Below are positions 55,301 through 64,000 of a DNA stretch of 64,000 bases, in pieces. Origin of the DNA: Morinoia aosen (Eukaryota; Arthropoda; Malacostraca; Amphipoda; Talitridae); NCBI GenBank assembly GCA_030386875.1, contig CM059559.1, forward strand, positions 61,518,392 to 61,582,391. The letters run 5' to 3'. Position numbers and translations under genes: made by a program. The notes below the pieces were generated by a model. It was not told the DNA's origin. It searched no databases and worked only from the letters and a program-made list of their open reading frames with translations. The stretch's first letter is position 1. Every line of letters begins with the position of its first letter.

Positions 55301-56905
55301 CTAAATCAGCTCCGATTTGCCACGGATACTATGTGAAGAGCATTTTTATGACGCTAAGAAAAACGAAACAGACGTCATCTGCATTCTCTTTTCCATGCAT
55401 GCTTTAGAAATCTGCCAAGGAGGCAATCATCAGCGACACTCGCAGAGTATGTGTGCGACAAACACTTCAGATAGGACACAACATTGAATCATGCTGCACC
55501 GTGTTTTGAGAACAGAAACAGATCATAGCTTTCATTCAACGAATTCGTTCACATCACTTGCACAAAGAATAGAAATAATGCTGGGAAGCGATGCAATTCT
55601 TCTATGCCATCTCGACAGTAACTCGTGCAGGGCACTAACAATAACAACAATCAGTCTCATACTCTCGAACTAGGTTACATGACCCCTAGCAAGACGAGAT
55701 GTGTCCAAATATCTAACTCTGAAATATTCAATTCTCCGACTATGCGACAAAACTCACTATTAATAGCAATTGAGACATCCGATAACACGTCATTGCTCGG
55801 CTTTTGTGTTCAGCTTCGACTGAGTCAACGGCGGCATCTGAAGAATTACGAGTGTCAGAGAGCATAAGAGCTCTGGAGCCAGCATGCAGCGAAGGCTCTT
55901 CCTCTGTCATGCGTCAATCGAGCCTAGCAACAGCGCAGAGATAGCATGCCGCTATTACCTGCCGTTGGAACCTCATAGTGCTCGACAATATTGTTAGATT
56001 TAGAGGATATCTTGAAGTTACGAACAAACCTTCGACTTCTAACGACACCCCAAAAATATACTTTTCCCAAGAATACCTTTGTTGATGAGTTGCTGCAAAC
56101 CAGTAAACAAAGCAAATGGCAAATGCACTTCCAGGCAATGGTGATTGATTGCTGACTAGGTCATTTAAATTATGAATCATTAATTTATGCTTTCGTTTCT
56201 TCCATTAAAATTATCTTCACACTGTCAGAGCTATGATGTCAACTCAGACTAAGAACAGACAAAAACCCATTGTGTCGATGAATGGTAGCTTCATCAATAA
56301 ATTATTTTATGAAAGCTTACAAATACTCAGTAAGGCATGTTTCCCTACGTACGCTAACTAGGAGAATCAGAAACGAAACTAGTAAAGAAATGTTCTAAAT
56401 TGTCACGAAGTAAATGCAAAAACTACACCCTCAAAATACCTAAAAAATACATTGAGCAGGGGACCTAATCATCGTTCATTCTACTCAAGCAACACTCTTT
56501 GTTCTAACTGAATATTTGGTGTCCAGATGAATGAAAAGATAAATGAATGTGAAATTATGGAAAATTAACAAACGAGAGACAAAGACCATGAACATCAAAG
56601 TCAATATTATCTGAGACTTCACAAATTAAATCAGTTTGGAGGAGATAACGTAAATTTGAGAACTTAGTCCCCATGGATAGCTAGAGTTGAGACAACGGAC
56701 ACAAAGTTCAGCAAGACGTCAGCACATCACTGGCCATCACGTACACAATAAGCGAGAGTTTACATTGAAGCGTCCACTTAAATCAAGCACAAATTGAGGT
56801 CCGGTCGCCCAAATCAAGACTTGGTAACGATGTGATGAGTTTTTCGGCAGAGAGGAGGGTGAGGTTCCCACACAGAACGCCACAAAAAAAGTTGAGAACA
56901 AAAGC
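52321..56905. other. Unassigned interval downstream of the tetraspanin
   Basis: No gene called. A 69-codon minus frame at 53180-52971 (AIQEFNSVLQEQYDVVEVTK) looks protein-like but has no start, splice context or recognised family. At 54800-54850 a CGATGAAACG / TGATGAAACGTCGC pair, on the minus strand, resembles the arm motif of the fold-back element. The stretch before 56906 would hold the tetraspanin 3' UTR. Confidence 0.35.
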
Positions 56906-56974
56906 TTAGTACCACCTTGCCCGCTGCAGCTCGATCTGGTCCAGTAACGTCTTGGCCTGATGCGTCACGTACAT
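56906..56974 (-). CDS. Tetraspanin terminal exon
   Basis: 23 codons including TAA (56908-56906): [19 protein letters not shown] then RWY. The acceptor TGTGTCGCAG precedes a phase-0 ATG codon (Met here is internal). It completes TM4 and gives a short tail of the length usual in this family. Confidence 0.85.
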   Translation of the reverse strand: MYVTHQAKTLLDQIELQRARWY

Positions 56975-59900
56975 CTGCGACACACCCACACACACAAATG
57001 ATGAGAACTCGCAACGTGGCGGCGCGAGCTGTACCGGTGAGCAGTTCATCCATTTCAATTCATAACAAAGCTGATAGTTCTAAACTGAAGCACTGCAATG
57101 AATAAATGATAATGGAAATGTTGGTCAAGTTTAGCTCACGAGATACAACCCAGTCGCTAAACTTACGCAGGATTACAAACAATAAATATGCGTTACAACA
57201 CAAAACCTTTCAAAAATTCTAGTAAATTTACATGACTTGGGTGGAAAATAAAAATAAGACCTTGGTTTCAAGTCGTTAACTCGTTAAAATAAGAAATAAG
57301 GACAAAACACTAGAGGCACAGCTCGCAGCTTCAACAAATAATATCAATTTGTCTGTAGTGATATTCATCACAGCAGCTACGTCGTATTTCACGGCTCTCT
57401 TCAAATTTAGTTTGTTTTTCTTTTAACCGCATTTAACAAACTTGATTATTCCAGAAATAAATATTATTATTATTATTATCATTATTATTATTATTATTAT
57501 TATTGTTATTATTATTAGACTTAATACTGAATTTTGGTGAAAATTGAACAGGAATCAACAGATTAGAACACAAATATAATTTTTGGAACTATCTCGTATT
57601 GTGCGTGACACGGACGATTAACTCAAACTTATAGAATGAATTGTTTAAATTTAGCTCTAATTGCTTATTTAGCTTAATAATTATTATTCCAGGTAATTTC
57701 TCACCAAAACGCTAATATTTAAAACTTCATTCTAATTATAATCCATTATTGTTCAGTCGCCCATAAACATCCTTTAACTTACGTATTTACGTATTTTCAT
57801 AGATTTCACAAGCATAATCACATAGCTTTTGACAAGATGTAGATTAAAGTCAGACACGCCGAAAGAATCATCGTCGATTTAGATATCAGAGCTTAAATAC
57901 AAGTATTTACCATCAGAGCTTGAATACAAGTACTTACCGAGTTTTTTTGGATTAAAGATTGAATGTTAGTTTAAGCTTTCCCAACCGCAACAAAACCGTT
58001 CCAAAGAGAAGAAAGAGGAAGGCACATTTAGTATGGAGTTAAGGGAATGCGGAATTTATACACAAGGTGCATAGAAACAGTAAATTGAGAAAGAAGTTTA
58101 TAAAACAAGATAAAAGCTGAAGAAGAAAATTGTAGGTACTGAAAAATAGGAGAGCAGCGAACCGAAAAAGAGGGTTCATTAAAAAACAAACAACCTTTTC
58201 TATTTTAACAAAAAAAAGGCCCACCCAACGTTTACCTCGGGACCTAGCATATTCCCCCTTTGAGTGTTAATTCCCTGCAAAGTTTTTCAACCTTTTCAAG
58301 TTTCTTCTCATTTGTAATGGCGGATCACAAATTTCACACAGCCCAGGAGCTATTTCATCGTGGTAAATCACGTGGACGCGAAAAAGATGCTGGATTTACT
58401 CGTGGTAAATCCTTCGTGAATAAATAGAAGATTGAATTGATAGACTTAGACGTAGATTCATAAGAAAAAATGCGCTGTATATTCGTAGGCCTCCAGTGTC
58501 ATTTTTACGATGCATTACATTCGAATTCAAAGTTACTGCTGAGAAATTGTTTAGGCTACACGGTAATAAATGCGAGAGCATTTTGGAGACTTTTAAATCC
58601 TTCCCTGGCTAGTATAATTAATATTATCCCTAATCAGAGCTTAATTATTCTTTCACACACCTGTGCAAACTCATAAGCCATGTGCACACCCAACCAGTAG
58701 CACAAACACATAATCGAGAATGAGGTAGGGTTCCTTCCTGATGATTCCGTGTGCGTGCACACTATAGGTCAACACCTACTGAATGTAGGTCAGCACCTAC
58801 TGACTGTAGGTCAACACCTACTGAATGTAGGTCAACACCTACTGACTGTAGGTCAACACCTACTGACTGTAGGTCAACACCTACTGAATGTAGGTCAACA
58901 CCTACTGACTGTAGGTTAACAACTACATCCTTTTTAAAACTACTTATACAGTGGCTCGATTTTTCATTCTTCTGTTTCTTAATTGAACAGCCCTCGACTG
59001 CAACGAAGTCTGTAAAGACTCGGCAGCGACAGACTGGAATCACATTCTCACTCCACCAAAGCTCTCATTTGGCTTGGTGGAGTGCATGTTGCCAGCGCCA
59101 AACTTGCGTAAGGGAGGTCACCTACCTGGAATAGAGTGATGGCAAAGATGACACCAGCAGCCACGTAGAGGTTATTTTCGAGCAGCTGAATGATGGCGGA
59201 CATGCAGCCGCGCGTGTGGATCTCGTCAGACGCCTCTCGCTCCTGCCCAGTCCAGGCCACCCTTGGTTAGACCGTTCACGTGCACACGACTTACTTCCCG
59301 TGTGCGGGCACACGACACTTCAAGTGCGCAGGCACACAACACAATTCACGAATGCAGACAGAAAACACAGTTTACGTGATGCTTGCATCATGGATCAGAA
59401 TCTACCACATACAACAGCATTAGCTCACTTCAGAATCACCACCGCCACTTTCGATCAGCGATATTCAAGAAAAAAGATTTTGAGGCGAGAAGCTAGTACT
59501 CGCTAAAACGTCAGTAGAGTACCTTCTCAGGACCCAATATTAATAACATATTATGTCGTAGTTCAAGTTTATATTGTGATCAATTACAGGGATAAAACTA
59601 ATATTAACTAAATCATTGTGATGAAAACAATATTCAGCAGAGCTTCGAGGGCGACTCATCATGAATAAAATAGTTTTGAGCGTTTATCTCTAGTATGTAG
59701 CTGTTCATAATTTGTACCTTTCCACCGTCCCAGCGGTTCACACTCTAAAGCTCCGCTGTTTACTATGTCATCTTGACCTATGATCTAACATTAAATTCAT
59801 ACTGATGGTTTCCATGTTTTCAATAAAAAAATTTACAGGGCGGTATGACAAATCTGATGCATATTATGAGACTGTGATGAAAAACTCATCAGAAGGCCAC

Positions 59901-62532
59901 GGAGAGCAAGTTTTAAACAAATCTTTACAGCATGTGAAAATAAGATCCTTTAAAAATGCTAAAAGCAGTCGAGAATTTAGTTCAAACTAACACTAAGTGC
60001 CACGTTGAAAATCCAGTAGAACGGAGTTATATTCATTGCATTCATTGAAGTGTGTTCACTGCACATGACGTTTCTTAAAATTGCTGCACTTGTGCTCCCA
60101 CATCACCTCCTGACATCACCAACACCAAGTCAAGCAACATCCCATGCCACCGCAGGTAGCGAGTGGCAGCTTATCGAACAGCAGGAATAAGCGCAAAGAA
60201 AATTTAACCTGGGGCTCTCTTACCTTAAGGCTTTGCTTGCCGTAGCCGCACATCATATCCCGATTACCCTGCAGAAAAAAGCAAAATTTGATTAGCCAAA
60301 CAACTGAGTGAACGCAAATTATAACAGTTTACTAGAGTTGCCTAAGACAATCTCCGTGACATGACGGGTTCACGGATGGGGAAATTTGTTAGCATGGTCG
60401 TGTTCTAAACTAAGGCAAACAAATAAGGCAACCTACAAGTTTTACATTGTAATCTTTTAGTAAGGCGGTTTAAAAGAAAGTAATATAATCGTGTGAATTA
60501 TTATTTACCAGGCTTTTCCTACTTAGGGGAGGGTAGCCAACAGCAAGCCAAAGGGGAAAAGATAAACAAATAAACATTCAACCTTAGTCATCCTTAGTCA
60601 CTATGAGGCGAGAGAAGCAGCACAGGCCGTACTAGAACTGTCGGATCAGCATTCATTCTTTCAACATGCCCAAACCATCCAAGCACTCCTTCATCCACCC
60701 GCCTACTCACCTTCTTGACAGCACCACCCGTCTGCTCTCTAACCAAGTAATTTCTAATCTTATTGCTTCTTGTTACTCCAAACATGCTCCTTAAATACCT
60801 CATCTCAAACACATCCAGCTTCTTCTCAGCTGCTCTCAAAGCCCAAGACTCCGCTCCATACAACAAAACTGGCACGATTAAGCTTTCAAACAGTCCCCTT
60901 TTAACACTCCTACTCATACTCCTGCATTCAAAAACTTTCCTCATTGCCTCCAAAGTCGTGCAGCCTTCACTCACTCAATGTCTCACTTCTACTTCCATAC
61001 TATCATTCACAGTCACGTCCGACCCGAGGCACCTAAAATGCTCTACCTCCTCTAACACTTCACCATTCAACAGGATCGTGTGAATAGATAGGAAAAATTT
61101 TGAAAGCGCGTTTATCTAAGAAATCAAGAGTTTAAACATAACATAGAAAAATTTATAGTATGGGGATGGGGAATAAATATGCCACAGGGCTAAAAATATT
61201 CAACATTCTATAATAAGCAATCGATAGAAAGGGGTGATGGGTCTTCATTATTACGTCACAAGATCATCAGTAAATGCTTCCTAAAATCGCTGCAAAAAGC
61301 AAAGCAAAAAGTAAAACACAATTTTCAAAGTTTTTACGAATATTACATTATGAGTTAGTTAAAGCCTTGCTCTCCACAACAAAGGTGTTTTCGAGAAAGG
61401 AAGGAGGAAGGCACCCATCTAGTATGGAATTAAGGGAATAGAAAATCTATGCACAGGGAATCTGTTCTCACACCCTGCACCCAGCGCATTGAAACAGCAA
61501 AACTAGAGAAGTTTACGATAAAAAATGAGCTAAAAAATAAAGAAATAGGAGCTGAAAAGGTCCAATAACAAAAAAATGGACTGTAATAAAACAATATACC
61601 TTTTCTATTTCAATATAAAGAAGGCTACTTACTCTTCAGCTCAGGACCTTGCTTTCTACCCCTGGGAGCGCTATTTCTGTTTCATTAGGAGCACTAAAAA
61701 TGAAAAAGAAAATTTGCCAAAACGTTGTTGAAGAATTCTAAATTATAATCCAAACTTAAGCCTTAAAATATATTACTCCACTAAGCCGGCCCACTAAATC
61801 GCATAACAATCTAATACCCAACTTTGAACTTTTTTGAAGGAAGACTGCAATGTATATTCAGGGAGAGCAGTTTTTGAGAGAATATAGTTCAATTTCTTGC
61901 ACCAGGAATGTTTAAATAATATTTCACTAAATTAAAATTTTAAATTTACTATGAAAGCATTTTTCATACAAAATATATCGTACCGCCCTTGTGTTATATT
62001 CAGTTGTACATCAGTTGGTACCCAGAAAAACGATTACTCCCACATAGCACCAAAATTTTTACATCCCAAAATCATTTGGATATCATCTACATAGGGCTTT
62101 TCCTAAAGTAACACGGAACAAAAGTACTATTGTGCTACGCCGCAATACAGAGATTAGACCTAGGAATAAGGTTTTAAAAAAAATGCACTATGCTTCCAAA
62201 TAAAAAGTACGAGGGATGAGTAATCAAGTAGGAACTGCTCTACTGATTACAATCTTGATCAGTTCCAAAAATTTATTTGAAACCTTTTCTCAAGGCAGCA
62301 GCTTTACGGGGAGAATGATGTGCAGCAACCTTACCAGCGCAGTACCGCCTTACTGAGCACCAGAGCACCACAAAAGACGAGGAAGAGAAGGCCTCACCCC
62401 TTGACTCCAGGAGAGGCAGCAGGAGTGGGGCACACCACAGCGCTCAGGGCTCGGGTTGGACTCAGAGCAATTGAAGTATTCGTTCTGGTTCCAGTCTAGG
62501 TAGCCGTCAGAGGTCATCCCGCAGCAGCCAAC
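56906..62532 (-). CDS. TspanC8-type tetraspanin, last four coding exons (partial gene)
   Basis: Minus-strand exons 62532-62398, 60268-60224, 59242-59126 and 56974-56906 join in phase 0 to 121 residues plus stop. Together they encode most of the large extracellular loop, TM4 and the cytoplasmic tail. The loop has CCG, YFNC, ERCGVP, SCC, MCGYG and TRGC: eight cysteines, the mark of the TspanC8 subgroup. These four-pass membrane proteins escort the protease ADAM10/Kuzbanian, a Notch sheddase, to the cell surface (family knowledge). TM4 is [13 protein letters not shown]; the tail ends [10 protein letters not shown]. All introns have GT-AG ends. The exons for TM1-TM3 were not found up to 64000 and lie beyond the window. 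The introns hold repeats and a LINE fragment. Exact orthologue not determined. Confidence 0.9.
57460..57517. repeat. ATT microsatellite in the last tetraspanin intron
   Basis: About 19 ATT/TTA units with two single-base interruptions. Confidence 0.9.
57950..58275 (+). repeat. Dispersed repeat R1 in the last tetraspanin intron
   Basis: Blocks GAGGAAGGCACATTTAGTAT, ATAGAAACAGTAAATTGAG and a truncated 3' end; antisense to the gene. Confidence 0.7.
58766..58926. repeat. 21-base minisatellite in the last tetraspanin intron
   Basis: Seven full units and a partial eighth of AGGTCAACACCTACTGAATGT. Two unit types differ at one base (GAATGT = type a, GACTGT = type b) in the order a b a b b a b; unit 2 has one further change. 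The 21-base length keeps it open on both strands, but there is no sign of expression. Confidence 0.9.
59126..59242 (-). CDS. Tetraspanin exon: end of large loop and TM4
   Basis: 39 codons: a DEIHTRGC block (last loop cysteine), an amphipathic IIQLLENN segment, then TM4 [14 protein letters not shown]. Acceptor GACTGGGCAG (weak pyrimidine tract), donor CCAG|GTAGGT. Confidence 0.9.
60224..60268 (-). CDS. Tetraspanin mini-exon with MCGYG
   Basis: A 45-base exon (15 codons) [15 protein letters not shown], with acceptor TTTTTTCTGCAG and donor CTTAAG|GTAAGA. MCGYG is the seventh cysteine block of TspanC8 proteins. Its small size is easily missed by gene finders. Confidence 0.85.
60590..61083 (-). 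pseudogene. LINE ORF2 C-terminal fragment in a tetraspanin intron
   Basis: The minus strand reads [19 protein letters not shown], a stop, then [39 protein letters not shown] and [14 protein letters not shown]. This is the region after the RT catalytic domain in LINEs of the RTE/R-type. It is 5'-truncated at 61083. After the ORF, two GACTAAGG-type units (about 60583-60605) look like the short tandem tail of such elements. One stop in about 165 codons suggests moderate age. Confidence 0.75.
61348..61690 (+). repeat. Dispersed repeat R1 in a tetraspanin intron
   Basis: Begins TGAGTTAGTTAAAGCC, contains AAGGCACCCATCTAGTATGG and AATCTATGCACAGGGAATC, ends near CCCCTGGGAGCGCTA. Antisense to the gene. 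Confidence 0.7.
62398..62532 (-). CDS. Tetraspanin exon: core of the large extracellular loop
   Basis: 45 codons starting [20 protein letters not shown], then [19 protein letters not shown]. The N-glycosylation sequon NCS sits in the conserved YFNCS block. Acceptor GGTGTACAG, donor CAAGGG|GTGAGG. Six of the eight TspanC8 loop cysteines are here. Confidence 0.9.
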
Positions 62533-64000
62533 CTGTACACCATCAAAACATATTCTGTGACTGGAAAGATTTATAATGGAGAATTTGATGGGACATACGG
62601 GACATGAATACCATGAACTATCAATTAGGTGCGTCGGAAGCTGTGATGAATTATGGCTCTTGTCACCTTAAGGACAGCGTCCCCCATTGAGATCGAGGAT
62701 TTTGAGACCATTTGAGTAACAGAAATTTTTGCTGCAATATGAAATGTAGGTCAGATACATCCTGTGAAAAAATGAGACTCATACGTTCACTCGTTCGCCC
62801 GCTACGGGAGTTTGAAGAATGGGGGGAGGGGAAGTGGTATTTTATCATGTTACACCTCCTCGTTGGTACTTTCTTCACGGCGCGATGTTGCTATATTATC
62901 TCCTATGTCTGTTTTGGAGCTAATTTTTTTCTGTGGTTCTCTTTATTTTTTCATCGTCGTTTCAGTCATTTTGCTCTCTTTTAATAGGCGTGATTAAGAT
63001 CACAATTATTATATTTTAGATTACAAAGACGTTTCAGTGTCTGAATTATAATTAATGAGCATATAAATTGCAAATCAAATTAAATGGTAGCGTGATGAAA
63101 TATATATCCAACAGCTTCGACAACTTTTCTCCTATATAACGGGAAATTTATAAGGCGTTGACATCAATCGTTTATTCCCTAATCTCGACACTGAAAATGA
63201 CACATTTAATGGAAAGAATTTAACGCACCTAATTTTACAATACAGAAAAACTCCTATATAAACCTATGCACAGGGAGGATCAGTACGAACATGCTAAATG
63301 GGAATATGCACAGAATAGAACTCATCTTAGTTGTTGTTGACTCCAGGATGATGACTAACGAGTGCTCCGTGACTGCTTAGATTTACGTTAAAGAGATGTA
63401 CGTAATTTACACTGGTTCACATTATAAAGCAAGGACAGAACCAAGCCCGAAGGCTGGTTGACTTATGGACAGCAGCTTCTCTCTGTGGCAGCTCGGTGTT
63501 CTATGATGAAGATCTGATCCCTCCTAACTCTCGGTCTTCCCTTAAATAGGGATAATATCCGTTAAAATTGCCGCCGCTGATTGAGTCATCTAACGGTCAT
63601 GATACGCAGCTACAGTTTCCGTTGGTGGCTCTTGCCATGCTGTCGTCAGGCGAGCCGCAGTTGCTACCCGGACTCCGGAGTGCTGAGCTTGCAGTTTTGA
63701 CAGTTAATGTTGTTCTTGAGGTCGATGCGAAGTGGTCAAATGAGTAATCCGCCAGCGACCTCCGCATTCCTCAGGCTGATTCGTATCATTTCGAATTATT
63801 GAGGCGTCCCTCCTTTCGAAAGATCGTTACGTCGTGGTAGATCACGACAAATCTCCGCGTCGTCATTCAAAAGATTCGATCTCCTGATCGACGATGGTTC
63901 CATACAGTATTTACGTGCAGACGTATGCTGACGAAAGGATCAGTTCTTTTTTATAATCTCCACATAGTCCATCCGAGGCGATCTGAAGGCGGCGTTAAAC
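62533..64000 (-). other. Tetraspanin intron and right flank
   Basis: No upstream tetraspanin exon is visible. The last 450 bases are GC-richer. On the minus strand they contain a TATA-like CTATTTAAGGG (complement of about 63539-63549) followed by GGAGGGATCAGATCTTC, an arrangement like an LTR promoter with initiator, but no LTR ends could be set. Confidence 0.35.

Noticed and set aside
58766-58926. CRISPR-like array
   Set aside because: Units are directly adjacent without spacers, in a eukaryotic intron.
58751-59134. 127-codon frame through the 21-base repeats
   Set aside because: Openness follows from the repeat length being a multiple of three; both strands are open and it lies inside an intron.

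Overview
This is a piece of an animal nuclear genome, most likely an arthropod (probably an insect). It is AT-rich, has no operons or bacterial genes, and is dominated by transposable elements. The only securely recognised host gene is a split tetraspanin with introns, on the minus strand at the right end. All protein calls come from reading translations and motifs by eye; no database search was run.

Layout. 1-13.3 kb: a PIF/Harbinger-like terminus at the left edge, a decayed non-LTR retrotransposon (about 0.3-2.7 kb), a 27-base minisatellite repeat (3.6 kb, with a longer copy at 10.9-11.4 kb), a tRNA-derived SINE (4.94 kb), an apparently intact non-LTR retrotransposon (5.9-9.4 kb), and a Harbinger-like element with a hAT relic nested in it (11.7-13.3 kb). 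15.8-34.6 kb: three Ty3/gypsy LTR retrotransposon units of one family. A full-length unit on the minus strand (A, 15830-24786) is joined end to end to a plus-strand pair (B, 24787-28892 and C, 28561-34559) that shares one LTR. 35-47 kb: a mariner-like transposase fragment, an orphan candidate host exon with a perfect donor site (36.4-36.56 kb), a decayed second copy of the 5.9-kb retrotransposon (39.2-41.3 kb, minus), a Tc1 relic carrying two nested MITEs, a Harbinger element, a 527-base fold-back element and a cluster of a dispersed repeat (here called R1). 47-56.9 kb: mostly unassigned sequence with R1 copies. 56.9-62.5 kb: the last four coding exons of a TspanC8-type tetraspanin (minus strand), whose introns hold R1 copies, a 21-base minisatellite, an ATT microsatellite and a retrotransposon fragment.

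Most notable. In the intact retrotransposon, an OTU-type cysteine-protease ORF and the endonuclease-reverse-transcriptase ORF lie in the same reading frame and are separated by one UGA followed by CUA, a context known from stop-codon readthrough. The linker has no AUG. The decayed copy at 39-41 kb keeps the same stop and the same AUG-less in-frame linker, so this looks like a fixed expression strategy, not a chance mutation. The gypsy family has a U UUU UUA -1 frameshift site six bases before its gag stop, present in both copies that cover it. Gypsy unit A has LTRs about 7% different from each other, yet its 5' LTR appears identical to the LTR of the inverted B/C pair, which points to gene conversion or rearrangement within the inverted repeat, or to an assembly error.
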